Assembly (NCBI RefSeq): GCF_002160495.1
Contig: NZ_NFKR01000006.1
Span: forward strand, 1-64,000
From: Erysipelatoclostridium sp. An173
GTDB taxonomy: Bacteria > Bacillota_I > Bacilli_A > Erysipelotrichales > Coprobacillaceae
Direction of reading: 5' to 3'
Length of the DNA: 64,000 nt
Both the position numbers and the translations under genes were made by a program. Numbering within the stretch: the stretch's first letter is position 1; each line of letters starts with the position of its first letter. The notes under the pieces were generated by a model. That model did no database searches and had not been told where the DNA came from. It saw only the letters and a program-made list of their open reading frames with translations. Shown piece after piece: positions 9,470 to 17,610 of the stretch.

Positions 9470-9497
9470 AAATAGCCAAATTAAAATGGCTATTTTT
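9470..9497 (+). terminator. Terminator of the his operon
   Basis: AAATAGCCA (9470-9478) pairs with TGGCTATTT (9487-9495); T-run to 9497. Confidence 0.85.
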
Positions 9498-9516
9498 AAT
9501 TATATGGAAATTTCGT

Positions 9517-9545
9517 GTCAATACTACTAGAGTTTGTGGTATAAT
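9517..9545 (+). promoter_or_regulatory. Promoter of the 9573 gene
   Basis: A perfect -10 TATAAT (9540-9545) with a weak -35 TGTCAA (9517-9522) at 17 bp. Confidence 0.5.
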
Positions 9546-9572
9546 AACTATTATGTTTTAGGAGGAATTATT

Positions 9573-9914
9573 ATGGAATTATACAACAAAGAAAATTTAA
9601 AAGTATTAAAAGATAGCTTGTTAGATGATAGTTATTATATGCCAAAAGGATTATTCCAAAGTAATAAAAATCTTCGTTTAGAAACTAAACTAGCATATGT
9701 TGCTATTCTTGATACTTTATTAAAAAAGGCAAATTTTAATCAAGATGGAATTGCTATGTTAAAACGTGACAATCCAATGATTATGGCAACGTTGGAAAAA
9801 CTTGCTAATAAAGATGTTGATAAAGATAAAATGGAAAAGTATTTTGATGAATTATGTGAAGCTAATTTAATAGAAATTAATAAACAAGATATTTTTGTAT
9901 ATCAAGTTGATTAG
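9573..9914 (+). CDS. Small RepA_N-like winged-helix protein
   Basis: The 113-residue product has SYYMPKGLFQSNKNLRLETKLAYVAILD (about residues 16-43). This is close to the N-terminal signature of RepA_N plasmid initiators (Y-x-P-K-x-L-F ... L-x-x-x-A-K-L-x-Y-x-x-L-L-D), a winged-helix DNA-binding fold. The long C-terminal part of true initiators is missing and no iterons are visible, so this is probably a chromosomal relative with a DNA-binding or regulatory role rather than a replicon. Start ATG 9573 follows TTTTAGGAGGAATTATT. It abuts and is probably co-transcribed with the cation transporter that follows. The exact role is unknown. Confidence 0.65.
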   Translation: MELYNKENLKVLKDSLLDDSYYMPKGLFQSNKNLRLETKLAYVAILDTLLKKANFNQDGIAMLKRDNPMIMATLEKLANKDVDKDKMEKYFDELCEANLIEINKQDIFVYQVD

Positions 9915-9916
9915 TG

Positions 9917-11083
9917 ATGATAAACTATTTAGCTAAAAAATTCATTAATAATTATCAAAATTATGATAATAATAAGGTAAGAGAACAGTATGGGACACTT
10001 TGTTCACTAGTTTCTATTGGTTGTAATATAATTCTGGTACTGTTTAAACTTACAATGGGTGGCATTACTAATAGTATTGCCATAATCGCAGATGGATTAA
10101 ACAATCTATCTGATGTTGGTAGTAATTTAGCTTCACTATTTGGCTTTAAATTAGCAAATAAACATCCTGATGCCGAACATCCTTATGGCCATGGTCGTAT
10201 TGAATATGTCGCTGGATTAATCATTGCTTTTTTAATTTTATTAGTTGGATTTCAGTCTTTAAGAGATTCTGTTTTAAAGATTTTTAATCCTGAAAAAGTT
10301 GTTTTTACTTATATAGCGGCAATAATATTGGTTGTTTCAATTTTTATTAAATTATACATGGCACATTTTAATAAAATTGTAGCTGGTAAAATAAATTCAA
10401 CAACTTTACAAGCAGCAAGCCAGGATAGTTTAAATGATTGTTTGACAACGGCAGCTTCTTTAATTGCACTTATTGCTTCAATTTATACTGATTTACCAAT
10501 TGATGGTATTATTGGTTCACTTGTATCAATTATTGTTTTGAAATCAGGAATTGAGATTTTCAAAGATACTGTTAATCCATTATTAGGAATGGCTCCAGAT
10601 AAAGAATTAGTAAAAGAAATAGCAGATTATATTTTATCTTATCCTGAAGTTTTAGGAATACATGATTTGATGATGCATGATTATGGACCAGGGAGAAGAT
10701 TTTTAACTTTACATACTGAAGTTAATTGCAATGATGATATTATGGCTGTTCATGATGCAATGGACATTATTGAACGAGCAATTCTAGATAAATATCATAT
10801 TTTAACTACTATTCATATGGATCCAATCGATTCAAATGATGCGTTGACCAATGAATTAAAAGAAATGGTTGCAACGATAGTTAAAGATATTAATCAAGAA
10901 TATAGTATTCACGATTTTAGAGTAGTAACTGGTCCAACACATACTAACTTAATTTTTGATGTTTTATTACCAATAGATGATCAAGTTGATCATAAATCAC
11001 TAAAAAAAGAAATTGATCAAAAAATTAAGAATATTAATGAAAATTATTTTACAGTTATGCAAATAGAACATAGCTATATTTAA
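9917..11083 (+). CDS. Cation diffusion facilitator (CDF) family transporter
   Basis: This membrane protein of about 388 residues exports divalent metal ions (Zn, Fe, Mn or Cd) by proton antiport in the CDF family. IADGLNNLSDVGSNLASL (residues about 56-73) and the second acidic site SQDSLNDCLTT carry the paired transport-site Asp/Asn residues. The family hallmark HPYGHGRIEY follows TM2. Hydrophobic segments lie around 30, 57, 95, 130, 170 and 200. The C-terminal cytoplasmic domain (ELVKEIADYIL to the end) is the dimerisation domain. ATG 9917 follows immediately on the stop of the previous gene; GTG 9914 is an alternative in the same frame. Metal specificity cannot be read from sequence. Confidence 0.88.
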   Translation: MINYLAKKFINNYQNYDNNKVREQYGTLCSLVSIGCNIILVLFKLTMGGITNSIAIIADGLNNLSDVGSNLASLFGFKLANKHPDAEHPYGHGRIEYVAGLIIAFLILLVGFQSLRDSVLKIFNPEKVVFTYIAAIILVVSIFIKLYMAHFNKIVAGKINSTTLQAASQDSLNDCLTTAASLIALIASIYTDLPIDGIIGSLVSIIVLKSGIEIFKDTVNPLLGMAPDKELVKEIADYILSYPEVLGIHDLMMHDYGPGRRFLTLHTEVNCNDDIMAVHDAMDIIERAILDKYHILTTIHMDPIDSNDALTNELKEMVATIVKDINQEYSIHDFRVVTGPTHTNLIFDVLLPIDDQVDHKSLKKEIDQKIKNINENYFTVMQIEHSYI

Positions 11084-11114
11084 AAGAGCAGTTCATTTCG
11101 AACCGCTCTTTTTT
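11084..11114. terminator. Bidirectional terminator between CDF gene and natB
   Basis: AAGAGCAGTTC (11084-11094) pairs with GAACCGCTCTT (11100-11110) with one A-C mismatch; T/A runs lie on both sides. Confidence 0.8.
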
Positions 11115-12285
11115 ATGCTCTGAAAACTACTTCTTCTTTTTCATACATCATTTTAGCACCAACCATTGCAATTATTACATAGGCAACTGACCAGGCAAAA
11201 GTAATATATAAATGAGTGTAATTTAATTGATTAAAGATAATTTCTTTAATAACAATTACTACATTTAAAATTGGAATATTCATCATCGCAGTAGAAACAC
11301 TGCTTGGTTCTGTATACATTGTAATAACAGATAATAGTACCGGAATCAAAGTTACTGGTGTTAAATATGTATTAGCTTCTTTAATTGATCTAGCATAAGT
11401 TGAAACTAATAGCATAACTGCTGATATAAATAAAACGTATAAAATTGCTAATACTGCAATTAATAACATGCTTTGTATTGATATATTGATAGTTAATGGC
11501 ATTGTTTCACTTAATCCAAATTTAAATGCCAACAATAATCCTACACCAGAGAAAATTGAGGTAATTGTTCCAAAAGTCGCAGTAACAATCAATTTTGCAA
11601 TTAAAATCGAACTTCTAGAAACCCCAGTAGAAAGAAGCGGTTCTAATGTACCGCGTTCTTTTTCACCAGCACCTAAATCAGTTGCAATAGGTGTAATTCC
11701 TGAACCTGAATAACCAATAATCATCATAGGAATTAACATTCCTAACATCATCAAAGACACACCATCACTTTCTTGATCTTTTGCATGTTCTTGATAATTG
11801 AAAGGCTGCAATAATGTACTTGATAAATTATTAGCTTCTAAATAACTAGCTAAGTAATTATTTTGATAATTACTAAAGATTGTTTGGACTGAGCTAATTG
11901 CTGTTAATGCTCGTTGTGATGTCGTATCATAGTATAAATCAATCGTTGGAATTTTATTTTCAAGTAATGCTTGATTGATACCATTAGCACTGATATAGGC
12001 TGTTATTTCACCTTCATATGCAGCATTAATAGGGTCATCACTTTTTACTAGTTCATATATACCAGCATTTTCAAATAATTGGACGATTTGTGGTTCGTCA
12101 CAGTCGAGTACAATTTTATAACGATTATCTTCACTTGGTGCAGCCATATCTGATACTGATGAAAAGATAAAAGTAAATAATAAAGGCATAATTATGATCG
12201 GAATAACAAAAGTCATCAAAAGTGTTTTACGATCTCTTAAAATATCTTTAAATTCTTTTTTTACAATCGTCATTATGTTATTCAT
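11113..12285 (-). CDS. natB: ABC-2 type permease, NatB-like
   Basis: The 390-residue membrane subunit has an N-terminal helix (TLLMTFVIPIIIMPLLFTFIF), a large external domain (about residues 50-180) and five further helices in the C-terminal half, including the LGAGEKERGTLEPLLSTGVSRSSI cytoplasmic loop typical of NatB / YhaP exporters. It pairs with the ATPase just upstream. NatAB exports Na+ in Bacillus; here the substrate is inferred only. I take ATG 12285, behind TTGGAGGAAATAACT, rather than the longer frame to 12324. It overlaps natA by 8 bp. Confidence 0.82.
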   Translation of the reverse strand: MNNIMTIVKKEFKDILRDRKTLLMTFVIPIIIMPLLFTFIFSSVSDMAAPSEDNRYKIVLDCDEPQIVQLFENAGIYELVKSDDPINAAYEGEITAYISANGINQALLENKIPTIDLYYDTTSQRALTAISSVQTIFSNYQNNYLASYLEANNLSSTLLQPFNYQEHAKDQESDGVSLMMLGMLIPMMIIGYSGSGITPIATDLGAGEKERGTLEPLLSTGVSRSSILIAKLIVTATFGTITSIFSGVGLLLAFKFGLSETMPLTINISIQSMLLIAVLAILYVLFISAVMLLVSTYARSIKEANTYLTPVTLIPVLLSVITMYTEPSSVSTAMMNIPILNVVIVIKEIIFNQLNYTHLYITFAWSVAYVIIAMVGAKMMYEKEEVVFRA

Positions 12286-13009
12286 AGTTATTTCCTCCAA
12301 TGCATTCAATAAATAAATCTTCAAGAGTATCTTTTTGATAATCTTTTTTTAATTGTTCAATTGTTCCACTGGCAACAACCTTACCTTTATGAATAATAAT
12401 AATACGATCACATAGTTTTTCTGTTTCGTACATATTGTGGCTAGAAAATACAATTGCTTTATTTTCTGACTTACATTTTAAAATAAAGTCGTGAATCAAT
12501 TTACTAGATAGTACATCAAGACCGGTAGTTGGTTCATCAAAAAGCATTACATCAGGACGATGAACTATACTTCTAGCTAAAGAAACTTTTTGTTTCATAC
12601 CACGACTATACTTACCAACAGGACGGTCAATATAATCGGTCATTTCTAAATCACTAGCTATTTGTTCAACTGCTTCTTTAGCTTCTTGATCACTCATTCC
12701 ATTTAGTTTTGCAAAATAAGTCATGTTTTCACGTCCGGTTAGTCGATCATATAAAGCAACATCGCCACCGAATAAGATTCCAATATGGCCCCTGATTTTA
12801 TCAGGATGATCAATAATGTTAAATTTATTAATACTTGCAGTTCCGCTAGTTGGTTTTAACATTGTGGCAATCATCCTTAATGTTGTAGTTTTACCGGCAC
12901 CGTTTTCTCCAAGTAAACCAACAATTTCGCCTGGGTTTACTTCAAAAGAAACGTTTTCTACGGCTGTAATTTTTTTAAATTTTTTGGTCAGATTTTCAAC
13001 CTTCAACAT
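12278..13009 (-). CDS. natA: ABC transporter ATP-binding protein, NatA-like
   Basis: The 243-residue nucleotide-binding domain has Walker A GLLGENGAGKTTTLRM, signature YSRGMKQKVSLARS, Walker B VMLFDEPTTGLD and switch His in IVFSSHNMYETEKLCD. The MTDYIDRPVGKYSRGMKQK region is the common form in Na+/multidrug ABC-2 exporters. Start ATG 13009 follows ATGGAGGGGAATTCT. It is translationally overlapped with natB and lies downstream of a small Xre-type regulator gene on the same strand, probably its controller. Confidence 0.85.
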   Translation of the reverse strand: MLKVENLTKKFKKITAVENVSFEVNPGEIVGLLGENGAGKTTTLRMIATMLKPTSGTASINKFNIIDHPDKIRGHIGILFGGDVALYDRLTGRENMTYFAKLNGMSDQEAKEAVEQIASDLEMTDYIDRPVGKYSRGMKQKVSLARSIVHRPDVMLFDEPTTGLDVLSSKLIHDFILKCKSENKAIVFSSHNMYETEKLCDRIIIIHKGKVVASGTIEQLKKDYQKDTLEDLFIECIGGNNYE

Positions 13010-13123
13010 AGAATTCCCCTCCATATAGTCTTTTGATAACATAATTATATAACTTTTTAATTTTATAAGCGATAAATTAAATCTTATAAGTTATCAAATT
13101 AAGAATATTTAAGATTTAATATT

Positions 13124-13324
13124 TTATTGATTTTCTTCAAATAGAAAAACTTCTTCAATTGTAAGATTAAAAAATTTGGCTATTTTATATGCTAACAAAA
13201 GAGATGCTGTATATTTGCCTACCTCAATTGAGGTAATAGTCTGTCGGGTTACCCCGACAGACCTAGCTAGTGCCTCTTGTGAAATATTTTGTTGTTTACG
13301 TAGTTCTTTAACTCTGTTTTTCAA
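13124..13324 (-). CDS. Small Xre-family transcriptional regulator
   Basis: The product is 66 residues, essentially a single helix-turn-helix: KNRVKELRKQQNISQEALARSVGVTRQTITSIEVGKY, followed by the LAYKIAKFFNLTIEEVF segment typical of short chromosomal Cro/CI regulators. I choose TTG 13324, because the family starts MKNRVKELR and GGGTGAT precedes it; GTG 13333 is possible in the same frame. The gene has a near-consensus promoter and a 12-bp palindrome just before its start, consistent with autoregulation. It probably controls the natAB genes 115 bp downstream, as in other Xre-NatAB neighbours; that link is inference. Confidence 0.82.
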   Translation of the reverse strand: MKNRVKELRKQQNISQEALARSVGVTRQTITSIEVGKYTASLLLAYKIAKFFNLTIEEVFLFEENQ

Positions 13325-13335
13325 TATTATCACCC

Positions 13336-13347
13336 GCTTTGCAAAGC
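13336..13347. promoter_or_regulatory. Palindromic candidate operator upstream of the Xre regulator
   Basis: GCTTTGCAAAGC is a perfect palindrome between the -10 box and the start codon of the regulator. Half-site-like GCAAAG words recur nearby (near 13374-13380). A position after the -10 fits repression by its own product. Confidence 0.5.
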
Positions 13348-13362
13348 TTGCTTTACATTTTT

Positions 13363-13391
13363 AGTATAGTTTACTTTGCATTGAAAGTCAA
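13363..13391 (-). promoter_or_regulatory. Sigma-A promoter of the Xre-natAB transcript
   Basis: On the minus strand TTGACT (13391-13386), exactly 17 bp, TATACT (13368-13363). Confidence 0.8.
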
Positions 13392-13401
13392 TAACCACAA
13401 A

Positions 13402-13677
13402 TTATTTTGGATATTTAATCGCATTTTTTTCTAATTTATTTTCAATAATTGTTTTAATATCAAGATTTAATGAGTAAGCTAATTGAAAACAATAAATTAA
13501 TACATCAGCTAATTCATCGCTGAAATTATCAATATTTAAATTACTATCCCATTGAATACATTCAAGTAATTCGCTAGCTTCAATAACTATACTTTTGATT
13601 AGACTATCAGGATAATCTAATTGATCCCAATTTCTCTCCTTAACAAATTTAATGATTTTATTTTCTAATTCTTCCAT
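13402..13677 (-). CDS. MazG-like nucleotide pyrophosphohydrolase
   Basis: The 91-residue all-alpha protein has the metal-binding EASELLECIQW and DELADVLIYCFQLA motifs of the MazG / RS21-C6 superfamily (E-x-x-E ... E-x-x-D). Such enzymes hydrolyse (d)NTPs to monophosphates and sanitise the nucleotide pool. The IVIEASELLE stretch and the WDQLDYPDSLIKSI N-terminus resemble the iMazG/dCTPase group. Start ATG 13677 follows AAGGAAGGGAAATAAA. It stands alone on the minus strand, divergent from the metNIQ T-box leader. Confidence 0.85.
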   Translation of the reverse strand: MEELENKIIKFVKERNWDQLDYPDSLIKSIVIEASELLECIQWDSNLNIDNFSDELADVLIYCFQLAYSLNLDIKTIIENKLEKNAIKYPK

Positions 13678-13768
13678 TTTATTTCCCTTCCTTTGTATTA
13701 ATTATATCTATAATATATCAGGTTTCAATAAATCATAGCAAAAAAGTAGGAAATATTTTAAAAATCAC

Positions 13769-13797
13769 TTGACTTTCATAGATGATTTAGCTAATAT
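13769..13797 (+). promoter_or_regulatory. Promoter of the metNIQ T-box transcript
   Basis: TTGACT (13769-13774), 17-bp spacer, TAATAT (13792-13797); transcription would begin at the T-box leader. Confidence 0.82.
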
Positions 13798-13799
13798 AT

Positions 13800-14047
13800 T
13801 GCCAACGACGTTGAAAAGAAGAGTAGTTTATATTAGCTTGATAGAGAGTTCTTGGCTGGTGGAAAAGAATAAGCGAGGATAAATGAAGATGGTCTTGGAG
13901 TCTTATAGGCGATATTTAGTCTATAACGGGAGCGCCCGTTATTGCGCTAGAGTATGATGGTACTCGATGAGGTTATTATTGTAAGATAATAATAAATTAA
14001 GGTGGTAACACGGGTGATGCTCGTCCTTAGATAGGACGGGTTTTTTT
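13800..14047 (+). promoter_or_regulatory. T-box riboswitch, methionine type
   Basis: The leader has the T-box sequence AAGGTGGTAACACGG (13999-14013), whose UGGU bulge would pair with a tRNA ending ACCA, followed by an intrinsic terminator (CTCGTCCT 14020-14027 with AGGACGGG 14033-14040, then seven T). Stem I carries an AGTAG motif near 13820 and a specifier region GGATAAATGAAGATGG. The AUG at 13883-13885 fits tRNA-Met and matches the methionine-uptake genes downstream. Uncharged tRNA-Met would stabilise the antiterminator and turn metNIQ on. Confidence 0.92.
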
Positions 14048-14065
14048 ATTTTTTAGGAGGGTAAA

Positions 14066-15064
14066 ATGATTGAAATAAAAAATGTAAGTAAAACTTTTAA
14101 TTTAAAAAACAAAAGTGTTCAAGCTGTTAATGATGTTTCATTGACGATTGATACAGGTGATATTTATGGCATTATTGGTTTTAGCGGGGCAGGGAAATCA
14201 ACATTGTTAAGGATGATTAATCAATTAGAAGTACAAGATGAAGGTGAAATTTTAATTGATGGTCAAGATATAAAAAAACTTTCAAAACAAGAGTTAAGAA
14301 AATTACGAACTAAAATTGGAATGATTTTTCAGCATTTTAATTTACTATGGTCAAAGACTGTTAGTCAAAATATTGAATTGGCTTTACAAATAGCAGGGCA
14401 TAAAAATAAATTGACACGACAACAAAAAGTTCAGGAGTTAATATCTTTAGTTGGTTTAATTGGAAGAGAAAATGCTTATCCTAGTGAATTGTCAGGTGGT
14501 CAAAAACAACGTGTGGCAATAGCTAGAGCGTTAGCTAATGATCCTAAAGTGTTGTTATGTGATGAGGCAACAAGTGCTTTAGATCCACAAACGACAAGTG
14601 CGATTTTGGATTTATTATTAAAAATAAATCGAGAGTTAAATATTACGATTATAATGATCAGTCATCAAATGGAAGTTGTACAAAAGATTTGTAATCAAAT
14701 TGCTATTATGGCTGATGGCAGAGTAATTGAACAAGGTTTGGTAGAAGATATTTTTAGAAATCCTAAACATGAGATTACTAAAAGTTTTATATATAAAAGT
14801 AATGGTGATTTTGATGAAAAGATGTTAAAAGAAATTTACTCGAAGGGACAATTGATTAAAGTAACATTTAATGATCAGGTTAGTCGTTTACCTATTTTGA
14901 CTAAAGTAATTCGAAACTGTGATGCTGATTTGAATGTTATTGAAGCTAATTTAAGCAATACTCTTTCTAGTTCTTTTGGGGTGATGGTTCTTGAAGTAAT
15001 CGGTGATTATAAAGAAGTAGTAGATTTATTTATTCAATATAAAGCACAGGTGGAGGTAATATAA
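14066..15064 (+). CDS. metN: Methionine ABC transporter ATP-binding protein
   Basis: The 332-residue product powers methionine import. ATPase motifs: Walker A GFSGAGKSTLLRM, Q-loop MIFQHFNLLWSKTV, signature LSGGQKQRVAIARAL, Walker B VLLCDEATSALDP and MISHQMEVVQKIC. A C-terminal ligand-binding NIL/ACT-like domain (about residues 255-332) is the MetN-specific regulatory domain that senses internal methionine. ATG 14066 follows TTTAGGAGGGTAAA right after the T-box terminator. The stop overlaps the metI start by one base. Confidence 0.95.
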   Translation: MIEIKNVSKTFNLKNKSVQAVNDVSLTIDTGDIYGIIGFSGAGKSTLLRMINQLEVQDEGEILIDGQDIKKLSKQELRKLRTKIGMIFQHFNLLWSKTVSQNIELALQIAGHKNKLTRQQKVQELISLVGLIGRENAYPSELSGGQKQRVAIARALANDPKVLLCDEATSALDPQTTSAILDLLLKINRELNITIIMISHQMEVVQKICNQIAIMADGRVIEQGLVEDIFRNPKHEITKSFIYKSNGDFDEKMLKEIYSKGQLIKVTFNDQVSRLPILTKVIRNCDADLNVIEANLSNTLSSSFGVMVLEVIGDYKEVVDLFIQYKAQVEVI

Positions 15065-15729
15065 TGCAAGCTTTTTTAGAAAATATTGATTTTAATCAAA
15101 TGTTCGAAGCATTAATGGAAACATTATTTATGACTGGGGTTTCATTAATTGTTGCAGTTATTATTGGTTTGATTTTAGGAATTTTAATTTATTTGACCCA
15201 GGATGATGGTTTATATCCACATTTATTTGTTAATAAAATTTTAAATTGGATAGTTAATATATTACGAGCAATACCATTTATTATTTTGTTGATTTTATTG
15301 ATTCCTTTTACAAAAGCAATAGTTGGGACAATGTTAGGTGCTAAAGCGGCATTACCATCATTAATTTTATCTAGTGCCCCTTTTTATGGAAGAATGGTTA
15401 TGATTGCTTTAAATGAAGTTGATAAAGGAACTATTGAAGCTAGTAAAGCCATGGGAGCTACTAATTTACAAATTGTTATGAAAATTTTAATTCCAGAAGC
15501 CAAACCTGCATTGATTTCTTCAATTTCAGTGATGGGAATTTCACTAGTTGGTTATACAGCAATGGCTGGAGCAATTGGTGCAGGCGGGCTTGGTAATTTA
15601 GCTTATTTATATGGTTTTGTAAGACAAAATAATTATGTAACATACATGGCTACAGCATTAATTTTGATTATTGTTTTTATTATTCAATTTGCTGGTGATT
15701 ATGTGGTTAGAAAAATAGATAGAAGATAG
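15064..15729 (+). CDS. metI: Methionine ABC transporter permease
   Basis: The 221-residue inner-membrane subunit has five hydrophobic segments and the EAA loop EASKAMGATNLQIVMKILIPEAKPALI that docks on MetN. The GYTAMAGAIGAGGLGNLA segment is characteristic of D-methionine permeases. It sits between metN and metQ, overlapping metN by one base; metQ follows after 10 bp. Confidence 0.95.
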   Translation: MQAFLENIDFNQMFEALMETLFMTGVSLIVAVIIGLILGILIYLTQDDGLYPHLFVNKILNWIVNILRAIPFIILLILLIPFTKAIVGTMLGAKAALPSLILSSAPFYGRMVMIALNEVDKGTIEASKAMGATNLQIVMKILIPEAKPALISSISVMGISLVGYTAMAGAIGAGGLGNLAYLYGFVRQNNYVTYMATALILIIVFIIQFAGDYVVRKIDRR

Positions 15730-15739
15730 GAGAAAAAAG

Positions 15740-16546
15740 ATGAAAAAGATAATATTATTAATTTGTTTATTTTTAGGTTTTAGTTTGACGGGATGTCAAA
15801 GTAGTGATGATGCTAATACTTTAACAGTTGCTGCTACTTCTAAACCTCATGGGGACATTTTAGAAGAAGCTAAGAATATTTTAAAGAAAGATTATGATAT
15901 TGATTTAAAAATTGAAATTCTAGATGACTATTATATTTTTAATAGATCGTTAGATAATGGTGATGTAGATGCCAATTATTTTCAGCACTTACCTTTTTTT
16001 GAAGATGATGTAGAAAAAAATGGTTATGATATTGTTAATGCTGGTGGTATTCATATTGAACCGTTTGGTTTTTATTCTAAGAAAATTGATGATATTAGCG
16101 AGTTAAAGAAAAATGATGTAGTTATTATTTCTAATTCAGTTGCTGATCATGGTCGTATTTTATCAATATTAGATACAGCAGGAATTATAGAGTTGGATGA
16201 TAATGTAAAAATTCAAGAAGCAACGATTGAAGATATTGTGGCAAATCCACTAAATTTAAAATTTGAAGAAATTAAACCGGAAATGTTAACGACTGCTTAT
16301 CAAAATAATGAAGGGGCTATGGTTGCAATCAATGGAAATTATGCAATTGATGCTAATTTAAATCCAACTAAAGATGCGCTTCTTTTAGAAAGTGCCAACG
16401 AAAACAATCCTTATGTAAATATCATTGCTTGTAAAGATGAAAATGATGAAAGAGTAAAAGCATTAGTTGCTGTTTTAAAATCAGATCAAATTAAAAAATT
16501 TATCAATGATACATATCAAGATGGTTCTGTTATTCCGGTAGTATAG
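15740..16546 (+). CDS. metQ: Methionine-binding lipoprotein
   Basis: The 268-residue NlpA/MetQ-family substrate-binding protein is anchored outside the membrane by a lipoprotein signal, MKKIILLICLFLGFSLTGC, lipobox LTGC with Cys19. The mature part starts with the family pattern LTVAATSKPHGDILEEAK and contains DVDANYFQHLPFFEDDV. Start ATG follows GATAGGAGAAAAAAG. It is the last gene of the T-box operon. Confidence 0.95.
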   Translation: MKKIILLICLFLGFSLTGCQSSDDANTLTVAATSKPHGDILEEAKNILKKDYDIDLKIEILDDYYIFNRSLDNGDVDANYFQHLPFFEDDVEKNGYDIVNAGGIHIEPFGFYSKKIDDISELKKNDVVIISNSVADHGRILSILDTAGIIELDDNVKIQEATIEDIVANPLNLKFEEIKPEMLTTAYQNNEGAMVAINGNYAIDANLNPTKDALLLESANENNPYVNIIACKDENDERVKALVAVLKSDQIKKFINDTYQDGSVIPVV

Positions 16547-16551
16547 TTATT

Positions 16552-16576
16552 AAGGTAGAAATTTCTACCTTTTTTA
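16552..16576 (+). terminator. Terminator of metNIQ
   Basis: AAGGTAGAAA immediately followed by TTTCTACCTT (16552-16571) forms a tight hairpin, then T residues. Confidence 0.8.
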
Positions 16577-16635
16577 TTTGTTAGTTGTTTTTATGATATC
16601 GATATTTTATAATTCTATATGGAATCGAGGAAATT

Positions 16636-17601
16636 ATGGAAATAAGTTTTTTTGAAAAAATAGTCAAAATACTAAATTTAGGTCAGTTAACATCTTCGCC
16701 TCAAAAATTAACAGGTGGTTTGACTCATCAAATGTATGCAATAACAACTGACAAAAATAAATATGCCATTAAGATATTAAACCCAGAAATTATGAAAAGA
16801 CCAACAGCTATGTCTAATTTCAAACGGGCACAACAATTAGAATTGATTTTACAAGAACATGGATTGCCAATTATTCCGGCATTAATTTTTAATCAAAAGA
16901 AAATGCAAAAAATAGATGATATCTATTTCTATGTTTATGATTATTATCAAGGAAAAAGTTTAAAACAGGAACAAATTAATAAGGTTCATTGTCAAAAAAT
17001 AAGCAGTTTATTAGCAAAGATTCATCAAATTGAAATAAAAAAGCAAAGATATTTAAAAGAACCCGTAAATATTGATTGGAATTATTATTTAAGAAAAATA
17101 GAACATCAAGAGATTTATGACTTATTAGAAAAAAATGTTTTATTACTTGATGAATTATTAAAAAAAGCTAATCAGGCAATTGATAAAATTCCTCCTGTTT
17201 TAACAATTTGTCATCGTGATATGGACAGTAAAAATGTTTTATGGCTAGATGATGAATGTCGTATTATCGATTTAGAATGTCTAGATTATGATAGTCCATT
17301 TTTAGAGGTCTATGAATTGGCATTAAGTTATAGTGGTTATCAAGAGGGCAAGATTGATTATGAATTATTTAAAGCTTTTATGTTATCTTATTTTGAAAAT
17401 GGTGGGTTTAAGATTTTAAACTGGCAAGATATACATGATTGTAATTTAGGAATGTTTGAATGGTTAGTTTTTAATTTAAATCGATTAATAACTAATGATG
17501 ATGTTGATATTGCAATTCAACAAGTTATTTTGACTATTAAGCAAATTAGATATTATAATGAGATAAAAGATAAATTAATGGAAATAATTAAAGAAATTTA
17601 G
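16636..17601 (+). CDS. APH-family phosphotransferase (small-molecule kinase)
   Basis: The 321-residue product has a protein-kinase-like fold of the aminoglycoside phosphotransferase / choline-thiamine kinase superfamily. Visible: nucleotide-binding region with KYAIKILN (Lys near 50), catalytic loop TICHRDMDSKNVLW (His-x-Asp near residue 195) and the metal-binding RIIDLECLDYDSPFLEVYELA (IIDLE replacing DFG). Nothing marks it as a resistance enzyme; its place before a HAD phosphatase suggests a metabolite kinase. ATG 16636 follows ATCGAGGAAATT. It is 9 bp from the next gene, so probably one transcript with the HAD and WYL genes. Confidence 0.8.
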   Translation: MEISFFEKIVKILNLGQLTSSPQKLTGGLTHQMYAITTDKNKYAIKILNPEIMKRPTAMSNFKRAQQLELILQEHGLPIIPALIFNQKKMQKIDDIYFYVYDYYQGKSLKQEQINKVHCQKISSLLAKIHQIEIKKQRYLKEPVNIDWNYYLRKIEHQEIYDLLEKNVLLLDELLKKANQAIDKIPPVLTICHRDMDSKNVLWLDDECRIIDLECLDYDSPFLEVYELALSYSGYQEGKIDYELFKAFMLSYFENGGFKILNWQDIHDCNLGMFEWLVFNLNRLITNDDVDIAIQQVILTIKQIRYYNEIKDKLMEIIKEI

Positions 17602-17610
17602 GAGGAAAAA

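Noticed and set aside
9573-9914. Plasmid origin or integrated plasmid
   Set aside because: Only the N-terminal RepA_N-like part is present; no iterons, partition or mobilisation genes are nearby.
16636-17601. Aminoglycoside resistance enzyme
   Set aside because: Only the general APH kinase fold is visible; its neighbours suggest metabolism, not resistance.
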